Below the pieces are notes generated by a model. It made no database searches, had not been told where the DNA came from, and worked only from the letters and a program-made list of their open reading frames with translations. A program made the position numbers and the translations under genes. 64,000 nucleotides of DNA from contig NZ_WWCN01000001.1 of assembly GCF_009857445.1 (NCBI RefSeq), positions 186,001 through 250,000 on the forward strand. Reading direction: 5' to 3'. Positions within the stretch are counted from its first letter, which is position 1. Each line of letters opens with the position of its first letter. The stretch is from Duganella flavida. Lineage in GTDB: Bacteria; Pseudomonadota; Gammaproteobacteria; Burkholderiales; Burkholderiaceae_D. Positions 25,334-35,894 of the stretch are shown here, piece after piece.

Positions 25334-25921
25334 CCGGCGCCACACCATCCAGCGCTCCTTGCCCGCAAACACCGGGATCGAGTCGCCGACCGCGTCATCC
25401 ACGATGCAGGCAAAATCAGCTTGCAGCAGGCTGTCCAGCTGCGCGCGGCTGATGCCGAACGGCGGCCCTTTCGGCGCATCGTCAAAGAAGAAAAATCCTG
25501 CCAGCAGCGCTCCCGGCGCCAGCAGCTGCGCCCAGCGCGCCGCCACCTGCGGCCACATGGCGCGCGGCATGGCGCACAAAAACGCCCGTTCATAGATCAG
25601 TTGCAGCGGCGCGGCCGGCTGCCAGTGAAAGAAGTCCGCCTCCACCACACGCGCAGCATGCGGGCCGGCGGCCGCCTTCCCCTGCGCCACGGCGGCGGGG
25701 GAAAAGTCGATGGCGGTGGCGTTCCAGCCCAGTTCGGCCAGCAAGGCCAGTTCGTAGGCCGAACCGCAGCCGGGTATCAGTGTGACCAGCGGCCCGTTGG
25801 CGGCAGCGAAATCGCGCAAGGCTTGCGGCACGCCGCCCTTGTCCCACGGCGTAAAATTGCGCTCGAAGCGCTCATCCCAGAACGCGGGCGAGCTGGGATC
25901 GCGTTGCTGGAAATCGGTCAC
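25328..25921 (-). CDS. TPMT-family S-adenosylmethionine-dependent methyltransferase
   Basis: 197 aa from a GTG that overlaps the ubiB stop (GTGA); an ATG seven codons upstream is possible. TPMT signatures: [20 protein letters not shown] at the start, SAM motif [21 protein letters not shown] and the acidic AIDFSPAAV. Bacterial members methylate thiols, selenite or tellurite and halides; the substrate is not known. Translational coupling to ubiB suggests co-expression rather than a ubiquinone role. Confidence 0.88.
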   Translation of the reverse strand: MTDFQQRDPSSPAFWDERFERNFTPWDKGGVPQALRDFAAANGPLVTLIPGCGSAYELALLAELGWNATAIDFSPAAVAQGKAAAGPHAARVVEADFFHWQPAAPLQLIYERAFLCAMPRAMWPQVAARWAQLLAPGALLAGFFFFDDAPKGPPFGISRAQLDSLLQADFACIVDDAVGDSIPVFAGKERWMVWRRL

Positions 25922-27477
25922 GGATGCCAGCGCAGGTAGCACTGGAAGCCGGCCACGCCCAGCGCAAACGCGCCGGCAAAGTAGATGACCAGACTCAGCA
26001 GGCGATTGGTGCGCTGCTGTTCGTTGATCAGCACCTTGATCAGCTCGGTGTTATCGGACGGCTTCTCAGCGTGCCGCTCCAAGGCCTGATGCACCAGGCG
26101 CGGCAGTTGCGGGAACAAATGGGCGTAGCGCGGCGCTTCAGCTTTCAGGCGCTGCATGAAGCCCTTCACGCCGACCTGCTCGGCCATCCAGTTTTCCAGA
26201 TAGGGCTTGGCGGTCTTCCACAGGTCGAGGTCGGGATCAAGCTGGCGGCCCAGGCCTTCGATATTCAGCAGCGTCTTCTGCAGCAGCACCAATTGCGGCT
26301 GCACTTCGACGTTGAAGCGGCGCGAAGTCTGGAACAGGCGCAGCAGGATCTGGCCGAACGAGATGTCTTTCAGCGGACGGTCGAAGATCGGCTCGCAGCA
26401 GGCGCGCACCGCCGATTCCAGCTCATCGACGCGGGTTTCTTTCGGCGCCCAGCCGGACTCGATGTGGGCCTCGGCCACGCGCTTGTAGTCGCGGCGGAAA
26501 AAGGCCAGGAAGTTCTGCGACAAGTAGTCCTTGTCGAAATCGTTGAGCGTGCCGACGATGCCGAAGTCCAGCGCGATGTAGCGGCCAAAGGTCTCCGGCT
26601 CGACCGACACCAGGATATTCCCTGGGTGCATATCAGCATGGAAGAAGCCATCGCGGAACACCTGCGTGAAGAAGATTTCCACGCCATCGCTGGACAACTT
26701 TTTCAAGTCCACGCCAGCCTGCTCCAGGCGATCGATCTGCGATACCGGAATGCCGTGCATGCGTTCCATCACGATCACGCTGGACGAGCAGTAATCCCAG
26801 TGCATTTCAGGCACCAGCAGCAGGTGCGAATCGGCGAAGTTGCGGCGCAGCTGGCTGGCGTTGGCGGCCTCGCGCATCAGGTCCAGTTCGTCGTGCAGGT
26901 ATTTGTCGAATTCGGCAACCACCTCTTTCGGTTTCAGGCGCTTGCTGTCGGCCCACAAATTGCCGATCCATTCGGCCGCGACGTGCATCAGCGCGACGTC
27001 GTCATCGATGGATTTCTTCATGCCAGGGCGCAGCACTTTGACGGCGACCTGGCGGCCATCGCGCAAGGTGGCAAAGTGCACCTGCGCGATCGAGGCCGAG
27101 GCTACCGGCGTGCGCTCAAAGGTGGCAAACAATTCGTCCGGATGCGCACCCAGCGATTTGCGGATTTGTTTGATGGCCAGCTCAGTATCGAACGGCGGCA
27201 CGCGGTCCTGCAGGCGCGCCAGCTCTTCCACCAGATCGCCCGGAATCAGGTCGCGCCGGGTCGACAGCACCTGGCCGAATTTGACGAAGATCGGGCCCAG
27301 CTCTTCCAACGCCATGCGCAGGCGCTCGCCGCGCGGCGCGGACAGGTCGCGCCAGAAAAATACCGTGTCAATCAGCTTGGCGATGCGCGGTTTCTTCAAA
27401 CCGGAGATGGCAATTTCATCGAGGCCGTAGCGCACCGAGACCCGCAGGATTTTCAGCAGGCGCAAGAATTTCAGCAT
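25918..27477 (-). CDS. ubiB: Ubiquinone biosynthesis protein UbiB (ABC1/ADCK atypical kinase)
   Basis: 519 aa. The UbiB hallmarks are present: [21 protein letters not shown] (the KxGQ segment), [17 protein letters not shown] with its Ala-rich nucleotide loop, and the kinase-like DMHPGNILV and [10 protein letters not shown]. Two hydrophobic C-terminal segments anchor it in the membrane ([19 protein letters not shown]). It is needed for ubiquinone synthesis, probably as an ATPase that handles lipid precursors. It overlaps ubiJ by one base (TAATG). Confidence 0.95.
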   Translation of the reverse strand: MLKFLRLLKILRVSVRYGLDEIAISGLKKPRIAKLIDTVFFWRDLSAPRGERLRMALEELGPIFVKFGQVLSTRRDLIPGDLVEELARLQDRVPPFDTELAIKQIRKSLGAHPDELFATFERTPVASASIAQVHFATLRDGRQVAVKVLRPGMKKSIDDDVALMHVAAEWIGNLWADSKRLKPKEVVAEFDKYLHDELDLMREAANASQLRRNFADSHLLLVPEMHWDYCSSSVIVMERMHGIPVSQIDRLEQAGVDLKKLSSDGVEIFFTQVFRDGFFHADMHPGNILVSVEPETFGRYIALDFGIVGTLNDFDKDYLSQNFLAFFRRDYKRVAEAHIESGWAPKETRVDELESAVRACCEPIFDRPLKDISFGQILLRLFQTSRRFNVEVQPQLVLLQKTLLNIEGLGRQLDPDLDLWKTAKPYLENWMAEQVGVKGFMQRLKAEAPRYAHLFPQLPRLVHQALERHAEKPSDNTELIKVLINEQQRTNRLLSLVIYFAGAFALGVAGFQCYLRWHP

Positions 27478-28097
27478 TATTGGGATCCCAGTTTCTGTTC
27501 CAGCTTTTGTTCCAACTTCACGAGGCGCTTGGCAGCGCGCTCAACGTCGTCGCGCAGGCGCGTGACTTCGGCCGAGTAAGCTTCCACCGTTTGCGGCCGC
27601 ACCAGCACCTGCTTCTCATCGAGCAGGAATTCGGCGACGTTTTCGGCCAGTTTCTGATGGCCGGTTTTGATGGCCTCAAAAACTGACTTGGCGCCCGACA
27701 CGGCGCGCACAGCAGCAATCAGGCCGATCACTTTTTCAAGGTCGTGCTCAGCTTCCCAGCGCAGCGTTTTGCTGAGGCTGGAAATGGCGTTGGCGAATTC
27801 AGCGTCGCCTTCAATCTGCACGTAGGAGAAGGCGCGTTCGCGGTTTTGTGCGATCAGCGGCAGGTCCGACAGTTTGACGCGGATGGTGACGCGCGCTGCT
27901 TCCTCAGCCGGCGCGGCTTCCAGATAGCCATCGGCCGTCACGCGCAGGCGCAGCGCGACCGAGCCGGCGTCGATGCAGGCGATCTTGCCGGCGTGGCGCA
28001 GCAACTCCTGGCGCGCCCACGGTTCCTGCGCCAGCAAGTGATTGATGGCGGCGCTGGCCGGCGCCGCGGAGAAACTGCCTGGATTGAATGAAATCAT
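27477..28097 (-). CDS. ubiJ: UbiJ accessory factor (SCP2 domain)
   Basis: 206 aa from the ATG at 28097 (a TTG five codons upstream also opens the frame). SCP2-like lipid-binding N-terminal half ([38 protein letters not shown]), helical C-terminal half with a coiled coil ([25 protein letters not shown]). UbiJ organises the soluble Ubi complex that modifies the hydrophobic ubiquinone precursor. It sits between the Tim44-like gene and ubiB, as usual for the order. Confidence 0.9.
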   Translation of the reverse strand: MISFNPGSFSAAPASAAINHLLAQEPWARQELLRHAGKIACIDAGSVALRLRVTADGYLEAAPAEEAARVTIRVKLSDLPLIAQNRERAFSYVQIEGDAEFANAISSLSKTLRWEAEHDLEKVIGLIAAVRAVSGAKSVFEAIKTGHQKLAENVAEFLLDEKQVLVRPQTVEAYSAEVTRLRDDVERAAKRLVKLEQKLEQKLGSQ

Positions 28098-28119
28098 ATT
28101 CCTGTCGCTCAAAACAAAA

Positions 28120-28137
28120 CCGCCCGATGACGGGCGG
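28120..28137 (-). terminator. Terminator after the Tim44-like gene
   Basis: On the minus strand: CCGCCCG, loop TCAT, CGGGCGG then TTTTGTTTT. It lies 35 bases after the Tim44-like stop and just before ubiJ, so ubiJ-ubiB expression depends on read-through or a promoter in the short gap. Confidence 0.85.
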
Positions 28138-28171
28138 CCTTGATCTTACCAGCTTTGCTTGCTTGGCATGG

Positions 28172-29089
28172 TTACGCCAGTTGCTGGATACCCGCCAGCA
28201 GCCAGCCGCTGGAACCGTTGACCGGCTTGACCAGGTTCCACACTTCATGGAACGGCTCGGCCAGTGCGTCTGGCGCCGGCTTGATCATGCCGGTGAACTT
28301 GACGCTCGCCAGGTAATCGCTGTCGCTGGTTTCAATGCCCAGCAGCGCGGCGTCGATTTCGACCACGTCGGTGAAGTCGGCTACGGTGCGCTCGCTGATC
28401 TGCATCTTCATCTCGGCAAACACTTCCGGCGTGGTGAATTCGCGGATATCGGCCACATCGCCCTTGTCCCAAGCGGCTTGCAGACGGATGAAGTTACTCT
28501 TGGCTACGCGCAGGAAGCTGGACTGCTCGAAGTCAGCCGGCACGCCCCACTGGGTGTGCGCTGCTGGCGCCGGAGCCGGAGCTGCGGCAGGCTGCAGGCC
28601 CGAACCGATTTCCGGCGTCACCGAAACTGGCGAAGATTGCGGCATCGAGTACACATTGTTGCCACCGAACGCAGCTGGCTGTGCCGCAGGCTGCGATTTG
28701 CCACGGATCAGACGAATGATGAAGAACACCACACCAGCCAGCAGCACCAGCATCAGGATCGAGCCCAGTGCGCTAGCCAGCGCGCCGCCCATGCCGAAGT
28801 GCGAGAACAGTGCGCCCAGGCCAAGGCCCAGCAGCGCGCCGCCGAGGATGCCCTTCCACATGCTAGGCTTTTTCGGTGCGGCAGCCGGCGGCATCGGCGC
28901 AGGAGCCGGTGCTGGCGCAGCCTGGCGCGGCGCCGGTTGCGGCGCTGGCTGAGCCGGCATGCGGCTGACGTTTTGCGACTGGCGGCCAAACGAACGGCCA
29001 CCGCCGGCAGGACGCGCAATCGCCTCCGTTAACATCGACAGGGCGGAAACGGCGATTACTGCGCCGACCAGGATTTTCTTCAGGTTCAT
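28172..29089 (-). CDS. Tim44-like domain membrane protein
   Basis: 305 aa from the ATG at 29089 (GGA seven bases upstream); ATGs two and five codons earlier are alternatives. N-terminal hydrophobic signal, an Ala/Pro/Gln-rich linker (about 45-80), two hydrophobic segments (GILGGALLGLGLGALFSHFG; SILMLVLLAGVVFFIIRLI), then a C-terminal Tim44-like domain (about 180-305) with SSFLRVAKSNFIRLQAAWDKGD. Bacterial members are membrane proteins near ubiE/ubiJ; the role is unknown. Confidence 0.9.
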   Translation of the reverse strand: MNLKKILVGAVIAVSALSMLTEAIARPAGGGRSFGRQSQNVSRMPAQPAPQPAPRQAAPAPAPAPMPPAAAPKKPSMWKGILGGALLGLGLGALFSHFGMGGALASALGSILMLVLLAGVVFFIIRLIRGKSQPAAQPAAFGGNNVYSMPQSSPVSVTPEIGSGLQPAAAPAPAPAAHTQWGVPADFEQSSFLRVAKSNFIRLQAAWDKGDVADIREFTTPEVFAEMKMQISERTVADFTDVVEIDAALLGIETSDSDYLASVKFTGMIKPAPDALAEPFHEVWNLVKPVNGSSGWLLAGIQQLA

Positions 29090-29103
29090 CGTCATTCCAG
29101 TCA

Positions 29104-29838
29104 TTACATTTTGATACCGGTGTGCAAAGCGGCCACACCTGCCGTCAGGTTGTAGTACGTGACACGTTCCAGGCCCGCTTCTTCCATCATGGTTTTCAGC
29201 GTTTCCTGGTCCGGGTGCATGCGGATCGATTCGGCCAGATAGCGGTAGCTCTCGGCGTCGTTGGCGATCTTCTCGCCCATCCACGGCAAAATCTTGAACG
29301 AATAAATGTCGTACGGCTTTTGCAGCGGCGCCGCCACTTTCGAGAATTCCAGCACCAGCAGCTTGCCGCCCGGCTTCAGCACGCGGCGCATTTCTTTCAG
29401 CGCCTGGTCCTTGTGGGTCATGTTACGCAAGCCGAAAGCCACGCTGACGCGGTCGAAGTAGTTGTCCGGGAATGGCAGCTTTTCTGCATCACACAATAAG
29501 GTGGGGGTCAGCAGGCCGCGATTCAAGAGGCGGTCGCGGCCCACGCGCAGCATGGATTCGTTGATGTCGGTCAGCCAGACCTCGCCGGTCGGGCCAGCCT
29601 GCTTGGCAAACACCTTGGCCAGATCGCCCGTGCCGCCGGCGATGTCGAGGCACTTGAAGCCCGGACGTACGGCCGCGTTGGCGATGGTGAAAGTCTTCCA
29701 CAAACGGTGCAGGCCAGCCGACATAACGTCGTTCATGATGTCGTACTTGGCGGCGACGGAGTGGAAAACCTTGGCAACCTCGCGGACTTTATCTTCTTCC
29801 GCGACAGTCTTGTAACCGAAGTGAGTGGTGTTGGTCAT
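29104..29838 (-). CDS. ubiE: Demethylmenaquinone/2-polyprenyl-6-methoxy-1,4-benzoquinol methylase
   Basis: 244 aa from the ATG at 29838. UbiE signatures: HFGYKTV near the start, [23 protein letters not shown] motif [16 protein letters not shown] and [17 protein letters not shown]. It C-methylates the benzoquinol ring in ubiquinone synthesis. In most Burkholderiales the DUF971 gene stands directly upstream; here about 7.7 kb of accessory DNA lies between the two. Confidence 0.96.
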   Translation of the reverse strand: MTNTTHFGYKTVAEEDKVREVAKVFHSVAAKYDIMNDVMSAGLHRLWKTFTIANAAVRPGFKCLDIAGGTGDLAKVFAKQAGPTGEVWLTDINESMLRVGRDRLLNRGLLTPTLLCDAEKLPFPDNYFDRVSVAFGLRNMTHKDQALKEMRRVLKPGGKLLVLEFSKVAAPLQKPYDIYSFKILPWMGEKIANDAESYRYLAESIRMHPDQETLKTMMEEAGLERVTYYNLTAGVAALHTGIKM

Positions 29839-29882
29839 GATATGCAGGCCTGTTAATTTGCCAGCATTATACAAGACACTCT

Positions 29883-31115
29883 TTATAGTTCCTTAAGGTG
29901 TCGCCACTCGAGTCCCAACTGGGCGCGCTCGGGAAAACCCTTCCAGTTGCCTTCCAGGTAATCTTGCAGCGGCTGGGATTTGAGCTTGATTCCAAGGAAG
30001 GCCGTCACGAAGTGCTGATTGATGTTGTTGATGCGGCGGCTATCCCACACCGGCTCGGAGTAGGACTGGAAGTCGTCCGGGTTGCTCCAGTGGGCTGGCG
30101 ATGGCGGATTGGGGGCCGAGTTGTGGCGGCCGCCGACGTAGGTCAACAGGTAGCGGTCAGCGTGGGTGGTTTTCTCGAACAGCTGCTTTACGCCATCCTG
30201 ATAGCCGGCCACGTCATCCTGATCGCCAGAGATAAACAGCAGCGGCGTGCGTACGCTGGCCAGTCCGGCATCGTCCCATACGTGATGCGCACCGCCCCAC
30301 GGTGCGAACGCCACCACGGCCTTGATGCGCGGGTCCCGTGCCGATTCGTATTGTGCGTTGCCCTGCTGGTTGACGGCCAGCTTACCGCCAGGGACGTAAG
30401 CCACCGCCGCCGCACTGATGCCTGCACCGACCGTGTTCAACGCGCCGTAGCCGCCCATCGAATAGCCGACTAGCGCGGTGTTGTCTGCATCGACCACGCC
30501 GGCGAGGAAGTTGCCGCTGCCGGGCTTGGCCCACGCGGCAACGGTGTTCAGCACGAACAAGTCGTCAAGGCGGCGATTCAGCAGTGTGCTGGGGAAGGCC
30601 GCCTTGTCGGCGCGCGTGGATTCGAGATGGTCGATGGCGACTACGACATAACCTTTCGATGCGAGGTTCTCGGTCAGGTAGGACATTTGCAGCCGCGAGC
30701 CAGGATAGCCATGCGAGACGATCACCAGCGGATAGCGGCCGCTCGTTGGCGCGGCGTCGCGGGCGGCGCGGCCATTGAACTGGAAAGGCGTATTGGGACG
30801 CTTCGGATCATTCGGGCCGGATCCCAGGACATCGGTATAAACAGTATGTTCTTTCTGGTCCGCCGCCAGTTTGGCTGGATACCACACCTCCAGCTTCAGC
30901 TTGCGGCTGTAGCGCGGATCTTGCTGCTCGGCGCTGTAGTGCAGGATATCGAATTGGTCCTTGTGCTCCACCACCAGCGTGCGCACGCCCACCTGCAACG
31001 TGCCACGCGCCGACAGCTCCGGCGCATCCGGACGCGTATCACCAAAATACTCCTGCGCGCCACCAACCTGCGCCACGGTCAACGCCGCAACCAATACCAA
31101 CATCCTGCCTAACAT
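29883..31115 (-). CDS. Exported alpha/beta hydrolase (acetylhydrolase/esterase-like)
   Basis: 410 aa. Signal peptide ([22 protein letters not shown]). The alpha/beta fold is shown by the oxyanion region [14 protein letters not shown], the nucleophile elbow GYSMGGYG (Ser), an Asp after strand beta7 ([13 protein letters not shown]) and a His in VGGRHNSAP. This is like platelet-activating-factor acetylhydrolase or dienelactone-type esterases. It is the last gene of the TonB receptor-monooxygenase operon (8 bases after the previous gene), so it may hydrolyse an ester that feeds the monooxygenase. The substrate is not known. Confidence 0.85.
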   Translation of the reverse strand: MLGRMLVLVAALTVAQVGGAQEYFGDTRPDAPELSARGTLQVGVRTLVVEHKDQFDILHYSAEQQDPRYSRKLKLEVWYPAKLAADQKEHTVYTDVLGSGPNDPKRPNTPFQFNGRAARDAAPTSGRYPLVIVSHGYPGSRLQMSYLTENLASKGYVVVAIDHLESTRADKAAFPSTLLNRRLDDLFVLNTVAAWAKPGSGNFLAGVVDADNTALVGYSMGGYGALNTVGAGISAAAVAYVPGGKLAVNQQGNAQYESARDPRIKAVVAFAPWGGAHHVWDDAGLASVRTPLLFISGDQDDVAGYQDGVKQLFEKTTHADRYLLTYVGGRHNSAPNPPSPAHWSNPDDFQSYSEPVWDSRRINNINQHFVTAFLGIKLKSQPLQDYLEGNWKGFPERAQLGLEWRHLKEL

Positions 31116-31123
31116 ACCTTCTC

Positions 31124-32398
31124 CTATAAGCCCAAGTGCTCGCGCAAGGTGCTGCCCGTGTACGACGTGCGGAACAAGCCACGACGCTGCAACTCAGGAA
31201 TCACCAGCGCGAGGAAATCATCCAAACCGCCCGGCAGCGCTGGCGACATGAAGTTGAAACCATCCGCCGCGCCCTGCTCGAACCATTCCTGCATCTGATC
31301 CGCCACCTTCTCCGCCGTACCGACCACCGTGAAGTGACCACGGCCACCGGCGATGCGCTCATAGAGCTGGCGTATCGTCAAATTCTCGCCCTGCGCCAGA
31401 TCGGTCAGCAATTGCTGGCGACTGCGCTGGCCGTCCTGCGTCGGCGGCAGTTCCGGCAGCGGGCCATCCAGCGGATAGCCCGACAAATCGAAGTTGCCGA
31501 TCATGCGGCCCAACAGCGCCAGGCCGGCCTTTGGCTCTATCAGCGCTTGCAGTTGGGCGAATTTGGCATCCGCCTCCTCCTGCGTACGTCCAACCACCGC
31601 AAACAATCCGGGCATCACCTTCACCGATTCCGGCTTGCGGCCCTTCTCCACCACGCGCCGCTTGATATCGCTGTAGAAGGCCTGCGCCTTGGCCAGCGCA
31701 GGCTGCGCGGTGAATACCACTTCCGCCGTACCCGCCGCCAGATCGCGCCCGGTCTCAGAACCGCCGGCCTGCACCACCACCGGACGTCCCTGCGGACTGC
31801 GCGCCACATTCAACGGGCCAGCCACCGCGAAATGCTCACCGCGGTGATTCAGCTTGCGCAGCTTGGCCGGATCGTAAGGCAGCGCGCCGCTCTTCTCGAC
31901 CTCCAGTGCATCGGGGTCCCAACTATTCCACAGTCCTGTGACAACTTGATGAAATTCGCGCGCCCGCGCGTAGCGGTCCGCATGCGCCACGTGCTGGTCG
32001 CGGCCGAAGTTGGCCGCTTCTGCGGCGTTGTCCGAGGTGACCAGGTTCCAACCTGCCCGCCCATCCGACAACAGATCCAGCGAGGCAAACTGCCGTGCCA
32101 CCGTGTATGGCTCGTTGTAGGTCGTGGTGGCGGTGCCGATCAGGCCTATCCGCTCGGTCGACGCAGCCAACGCCGACAGCAAAGTCAGAGGCTCCAGCGA
32201 CGGCGCACCAGTCAGCGCCACGCTATCGGCAAAGAACACCGCATCCAGACACGCACGTTCCGCACTACGCACCTGATCGCGAAACACCTTGAAAGGATTC
32301 GACAACAAGTCCGTCTCCGGATGCCGCCACGCCGCAACGTGGTGGCCATAACGCATCATGAATGCGGCGATACTCAACTGCTTCGGGTTTGATCCCAT
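31124..32398 (-). CDS. LLM-class flavin-dependent monooxygenase, NtaA/SnaA/DszA family
   Basis: 424 aa, a TIM-barrel bacterial luciferase-like enzyme. Seen: AAFMMRYGHHVAAWRHPE near the N-terminus, VFFADSVAL, AALAASTERIGLIGTATTTYNEPY and ASLDLLSDGRAGWNLVTS, which are hallmarks of the NtaA/SnaA/DszA group that uses reduced FMN from a partner reductase. Known members cleave nitrilotriacetate, dibenzothiophene sulfone and alkane sulfonates or sulfur-containing chelates. The partner reductase is not in the window. It is 3 bases from the TonB receptor gene. Confidence 0.92.
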   Translation of the reverse strand: MGSNPKQLSIAAFMMRYGHHVAAWRHPETDLLSNPFKVFRDQVRSAERACLDAVFFADSVALTGAPSLEPLTLLSALAASTERIGLIGTATTTYNEPYTVARQFASLDLLSDGRAGWNLVTSDNAAEAANFGRDQHVAHADRYARAREFHQVVTGLWNSWDPDALEVEKSGALPYDPAKLRKLNHRGEHFAVAGPLNVARSPQGRPVVVQAGGSETGRDLAAGTAEVVFTAQPALAKAQAFYSDIKRRVVEKGRKPESVKVMPGLFAVVGRTQEEADAKFAQLQALIEPKAGLALLGRMIGNFDLSGYPLDGPLPELPPTQDGQRSRQQLLTDLAQGENLTIRQLYERIAGGRGHFTVVGTAEKVADQMQEWFEQGAADGFNFMSPALPGGLDDFLALVIPELQRRGLFRTSYTGSTLREHLGL

Positions 32399-32401
32399 GC
32401 G

Positions 32402-34627
32402 TCAGAACTCCTTGCGTGCGGTGATACCGAAGTAGCGCTCATCATCACGCGGCACGGCGCGGGTGACGTAACCGGTCGAAGCGACCAGGTTGGTGGCGTA
32501 GGACTTGTTGGCCAGGTTCTTGCCCACCAGCGCAATACGCCAGCCAGCCACCGGCGACGACAGCGCAATGCCCGCATTGATTACGCCATATGCACCTTGA
32601 ATCGCATCAGCCGACTGGAACAAGTCGAACTGGGTTTTGGCCTGCCAGCTGTAGTCGGCCGACAGGTCGACGATCAAGCCGTTCTGCAGCGGCAGCGCGT
32701 AGTTGGCGCGGGTGAAGGACTTCCACTTCGGCGAGAACGGCAGCGGCTTGCCATTCAGGTTGCACGACGCGGCAGCAGCCGGTGGGCAGTTGAAGTTGTC
32801 GATGGTGGCATCGGTGTAAGCCAGCGATGCGGTCAACGTCAGTTCGCGGGTTGGACGCGCATTCAGGTCCAGCTCCACACCTTTGGTCGATACATCACCC
32901 GCGTTGATCAGGCGCGTAACCACGGCGCCGGCTACGGTGTCGTAGAAGTTGGCCTGGTAGTTCTTGTACTTGGTGTTGAACACGGCCAGGTTGGCGGTCA
33001 GCTTGCGATCGAAGGCACTGGCTTTCAGGCCCAGTTCAAACGAATCCGAGGTCTCAGGCTTCAGCGCCAGCGTGTCGCGATTCAGCATGTTGAAGAACAC
33101 GTTGTAGGCCGGGCCCTTGTAGCCGCGCGAGTAAGTGGCGTAAGTATTCACGTCCCGCGAGATGTCGTATTGCAGACCGACGCGGCCCGAGTAGCCGTCT
33201 TCGCTGGTGGAGCCGGTGTTTTGCACGGCAGGCTGCACGCCGGCGAAAGCCACGGTCTGCGTGGAAGTACGCGCATGGTCGTAGGACAGGTCATCCTTGG
33301 TCCAGCGTGCACCGGCGATGGCGCGCCACACTGGCGAGAAGTTCAGCGTGCTCTCGCCGAACAGCGAGTAGCTATCGCTCTTCACGCCGTAGTCCGCGCG
33401 GCCGGAGTTGATGGCTGCGCCGTTGTTGACGATGCGCTGGTAGGTTTCACGGTCCTTGCCGTGCAGGTAAAAGCCGCCCACCACGTACTCTGCAAACTCA
33501 CCTTTTGGCGAGGCGAGGCGCAGTTCTTGCGACGCCTGACTGAAGTCCACCGTGCCGATGTCGCGCGTGGCCGGGAAAGCGGACGTGATGCGCGCTACTT
33601 CAGCCGCGTTACCGATGGCCGAGGTGCTGGTGTACTGGGTGTTGTCCCAATCGCGCACCGCAGTGATGGAGGTCAGCGTATAGCCATTAAAGCGGTAGTC
33701 GACTTGTGCCGACAGGCCTTTGTTCTTGTCGTGGATATCAGCCGGGATATCAGCGTTGACCTGGCGGTTTTCCGGGCCGGCCACCACCGGTGCGATGCCG
33801 GCGTTGAAGGCTGCCGCCGTCGATTTGTAGGCGGTGAAGGTCGGCGAGGAATTCGATCGCAGATAATCCGCGATCAACGCGATATCCAGATCCTTGGTCG
33901 GCGTGATATCGACGCGGGCGCGCACGCCTTTGCGATCGTAGCCATTCAGCTTACTGCCGCCGGCGTGCACATTGTCGACATTGCCGTTGAAGTCCGCAGA
34001 CAAGCCGGTGATCGAAGCCGCCACCACGCCAGGCTGGATTGCGCCCGACACGCCGGCACGCACGCGCTTCTCGTTGCCTTCATAGTAAGCAGCGTCCACG
34101 AAGCCGCTGGTCTCTTGCGACGATTTGCGGCCAATCACATTCAACACGCCGGACGAAGCGTTCTTGCCAAACAGTGTGCCTTGCGGGCCGCGCAGGATTT
34201 CAATGTGCTCGATATCCAGCAGATCCAGCGTGGCCTGGCCGGGACGCGCATACACCACGCCGTCGATCACGGTCGACACAGTCGGCTCCACGCCGGGCGA
34301 GGTGGAGATGGTACCGATACCACGCACAAAGATGGTCGTATCCTTGTTACCGCCCTGCTGGCGGAAGGTCACGCTTGGCACTTCCTGCACGATGGTGTCG
34401 ATGCTGGTACGGTTGGCCTGCGTCAGCGCCTCGCCATCCAGCACCGATACAGCGACTGGCACGGATTGCAGCGAAGCGTTGCGGCGCGTGGCGCTAACGG
34501 TCACGCTAGGCACGGAGGCGCTGTCATCGCGTTCCTTGATTGGCGTCGATTCTGCTTCTGCATAAGCGGTGTTTACCAGTAAAGCGCCGATGGTCAGCGC
34601 ACCGAAAAATTTCACATTACTCTTCAT
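32402..34627 (-). CDS. TonB-dependent outer-membrane receptor
   Basis: 741 aa with signal peptide (MKSNVKFFGALTIGALLVNTAYA). Plug domain with SVTVSATR (a TonB-box-like entry), VPVAVSVLDGEALTQ and GPQGTLFGKNASSGVLN; beta-barrel to the end with a final aromatic residue (RKEF). It is the first gene of a three-gene operon with a monooxygenase and a secreted hydrolase, divergent from a LacI regulator. The substrate is inferred to be the compound oxidised by the neighbour, not iron. Confidence 0.92.
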   Translation of the reverse strand: MKSNVKFFGALTIGALLVNTAYAEAESTPIKERDDSASVPSVTVSATRRNASLQSVPVAVSVLDGEALTQANRTSIDTIVQEVPSVTFRQQGGNKDTTIFVRGIGTISTSPGVEPTVSTVIDGVVYARPGQATLDLLDIEHIEILRGPQGTLFGKNASSGVLNVIGRKSSQETSGFVDAAYYEGNEKRVRAGVSGAIQPGVVAASITGLSADFNGNVDNVHAGGSKLNGYDRKGVRARVDITPTKDLDIALIADYLRSNSSPTFTAYKSTAAAFNAGIAPVVAGPENRQVNADIPADIHDKNKGLSAQVDYRFNGYTLTSITAVRDWDNTQYTSTSAIGNAAEVARITSAFPATRDIGTVDFSQASQELRLASPKGEFAEYVVGGFYLHGKDRETYQRIVNNGAAINSGRADYGVKSDSYSLFGESTLNFSPVWRAIAGARWTKDDLSYDHARTSTQTVAFAGVQPAVQNTGSTSEDGYSGRVGLQYDISRDVNTYATYSRGYKGPAYNVFFNMLNRDTLALKPETSDSFELGLKASAFDRKLTANLAVFNTKYKNYQANFYDTVAGAVVTRLINAGDVSTKGVELDLNARPTRELTLTASLAYTDATIDNFNCPPAAAASCNLNGKPLPFSPKWKSFTRANYALPLQNGLIVDLSADYSWQAKTQFDLFQSADAIQGAYGVINAGIALSSPVAGWRIALVGKNLANKSYATNLVASTGYVTRAVPRDDERYFGITARKEF

Positions 34628-34732
34628 TTCCTGATCCCTTGATTTGAAAGCGCTCCAAGCGCCGCATGCCTTTATACGGAAAACCTACTTTCATCATCGA
34701 AGAACCAGCTTAGTGTCCAGCAGGTCGTTCGC

Positions 34733-34755
34733 TACAATTCAGTGGTACCGGTACC
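34733..34755 (+). promoter_or_regulatory. Promoter -10 and LacI-type operator between the divergent operons
   Basis: TACAAT (34733-34738) is a good plus-strand -10 element; immediately after it is the perfect 12-base palindrome GGTACCGGTACC (34744-34755), with the central CCGG typical of LacI/PurR-family sites. This spot over the start of transcription suits repression. On the minus strand a TTGACT-like -35 about 25 bases further upstream could serve the TonB receptor operon. Binding is inferred. Confidence 0.55.
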
Positions 34756-34836
34756 CTTTTTTTAGTGTCGCGGCGGGCAGGTTTGAAGTCAAAGAATTAA
34801 AAAAACCTTCGATGTGTTTTTTCGGAATATGCGTAG

Positions 34837-35889
34837 ATGAGCGAACCAACAGCACCACGAAAACGCCGGGGATCAGGCCGCGCCACCGTCCATGATGTAG
34901 CGCGGCTGGCAGGCGTCGGCTCGATTACAGTGTCGCGCTATTTCACTGAGCCGGGACGAGTTGCGGCCGAGCGTAGCGCACGCATTGCAGCGGCGGTAAA
35001 GGAGCTGGGCTATGTACCCAACCTCGCCGCCAGCGGCCTCGCTTCCGCACACGGACGTGTGGTGGGCATGGTGATTCCGAATATCTCTGGGCCGATTTTC
35101 GCCAACACCATCCAAACTTTTAGCGACACTTTGAACCGCCACGGCTACCAGCTGCTGCTGGCGTCCAGCTACTTCTCCGCGACGAAAGAAGAAAGCGCGG
35201 TGCGCGCCTTCCTCGGCTGGAAACCTGCGGCGCTGGCAGTGGTGGGCCGCTTCCACAATCGCGCCACCGAGAAGCTGCTGTCCACCGCCGGCATTCCCGT
35301 GGTGGAGACGTGGGACTACCAGCCGCGCCGCAAGCCGATACAGGTCGGCTATTCGAACAACGCCGTCGGCGAGCAGGCGGCGCGCTATTTGTACGCCAAG
35401 GGCTATCGCCGTATCGCCTTCGTGCAGAACAGCCTTGCCGGCGACTTGAGTGCGGTCGATCGCAGCGATGGCTATGAGGCGGTGATGCGCGAGCATGGCC
35501 TTGAGCCGCTGATCTACGTGCCGAAAGCGGAAGCGCCGTTCGACGCCGGCCGCGAGGCCGTTGAGTCGCTGGCGATCGCGCCTGCCAAACGTGCCAAGCC
35601 GGTGGAGGCCATCATCTTCGCTAACGACAACCTGGCGGCGGGTGGTCTGCTGGCTGGGCAGCGCGCGGGCTTAAAGATTCCGCAGCAGTGCGCTATGGTG
35701 GGCTTTGGCGACTACGCTTTTTCGCAACTGCTGCTGCCTAGCCTGACCACCATCCGTCCACCAGGACGCGAGATCGGCGAGATCGCCGCGCTGCGGATAC
35801 TTGAACAACTGGGCGTGCTGCCCGCATCGACACAGGATACGCGTTTGAATCTGCTGGCCTGCGAATTGATAGAGCGCGAGAGCGCATAA
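34837..35889 (+). CDS. LacI-family transcriptional regulator
   Basis: 350 aa. N-terminal helix-turn-helix ATVHDVARLAGVGSITVSRY (about 16-36) with the hinge helix Y-V-P-N-L-A-A-S-G-L; C-terminal periplasmic-binding-like effector domain. Many relatives control sugar or small-molecule catabolism. It is divergent from the TonB receptor operon and five bases from the SsuA-like gene, so it probably controls both. A 12-base palindrome at 34744-34755 is the candidate site. Confidence 0.93.
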   Translation: MSEPTAPRKRRGSGRATVHDVARLAGVGSITVSRYFTEPGRVAAERSARIAAAVKELGYVPNLAASGLASAHGRVVGMVIPNISGPIFANTIQTFSDTLNRHGYQLLLASSYFSATKEESAVRAFLGWKPAALAVVGRFHNRATEKLLSTAGIPVVETWDYQPRRKPIQVGYSNNAVGEQAARYLYAKGYRRIAFVQNSLAGDLSAVDRSDGYEAVMREHGLEPLIYVPKAEAPFDAGREAVESLAIAPAKRAKPVEAIIFANDNLAAGGLLAGQRAGLKIPQQCAMVGFGDYAFSQLLLPSLTTIRPPGREIGEIAALRILEQLGVLPASTQDTRLNLLACELIERESA

Positions 35890-35894
35890 GGAAG

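Noticed and set aside
25924-27579. 551-codon plus-strand frame
   Set aside because: Antisense to ubiB and ubiJ, rich in His/Gln/Arg as expected for a reverse-frame shadow.
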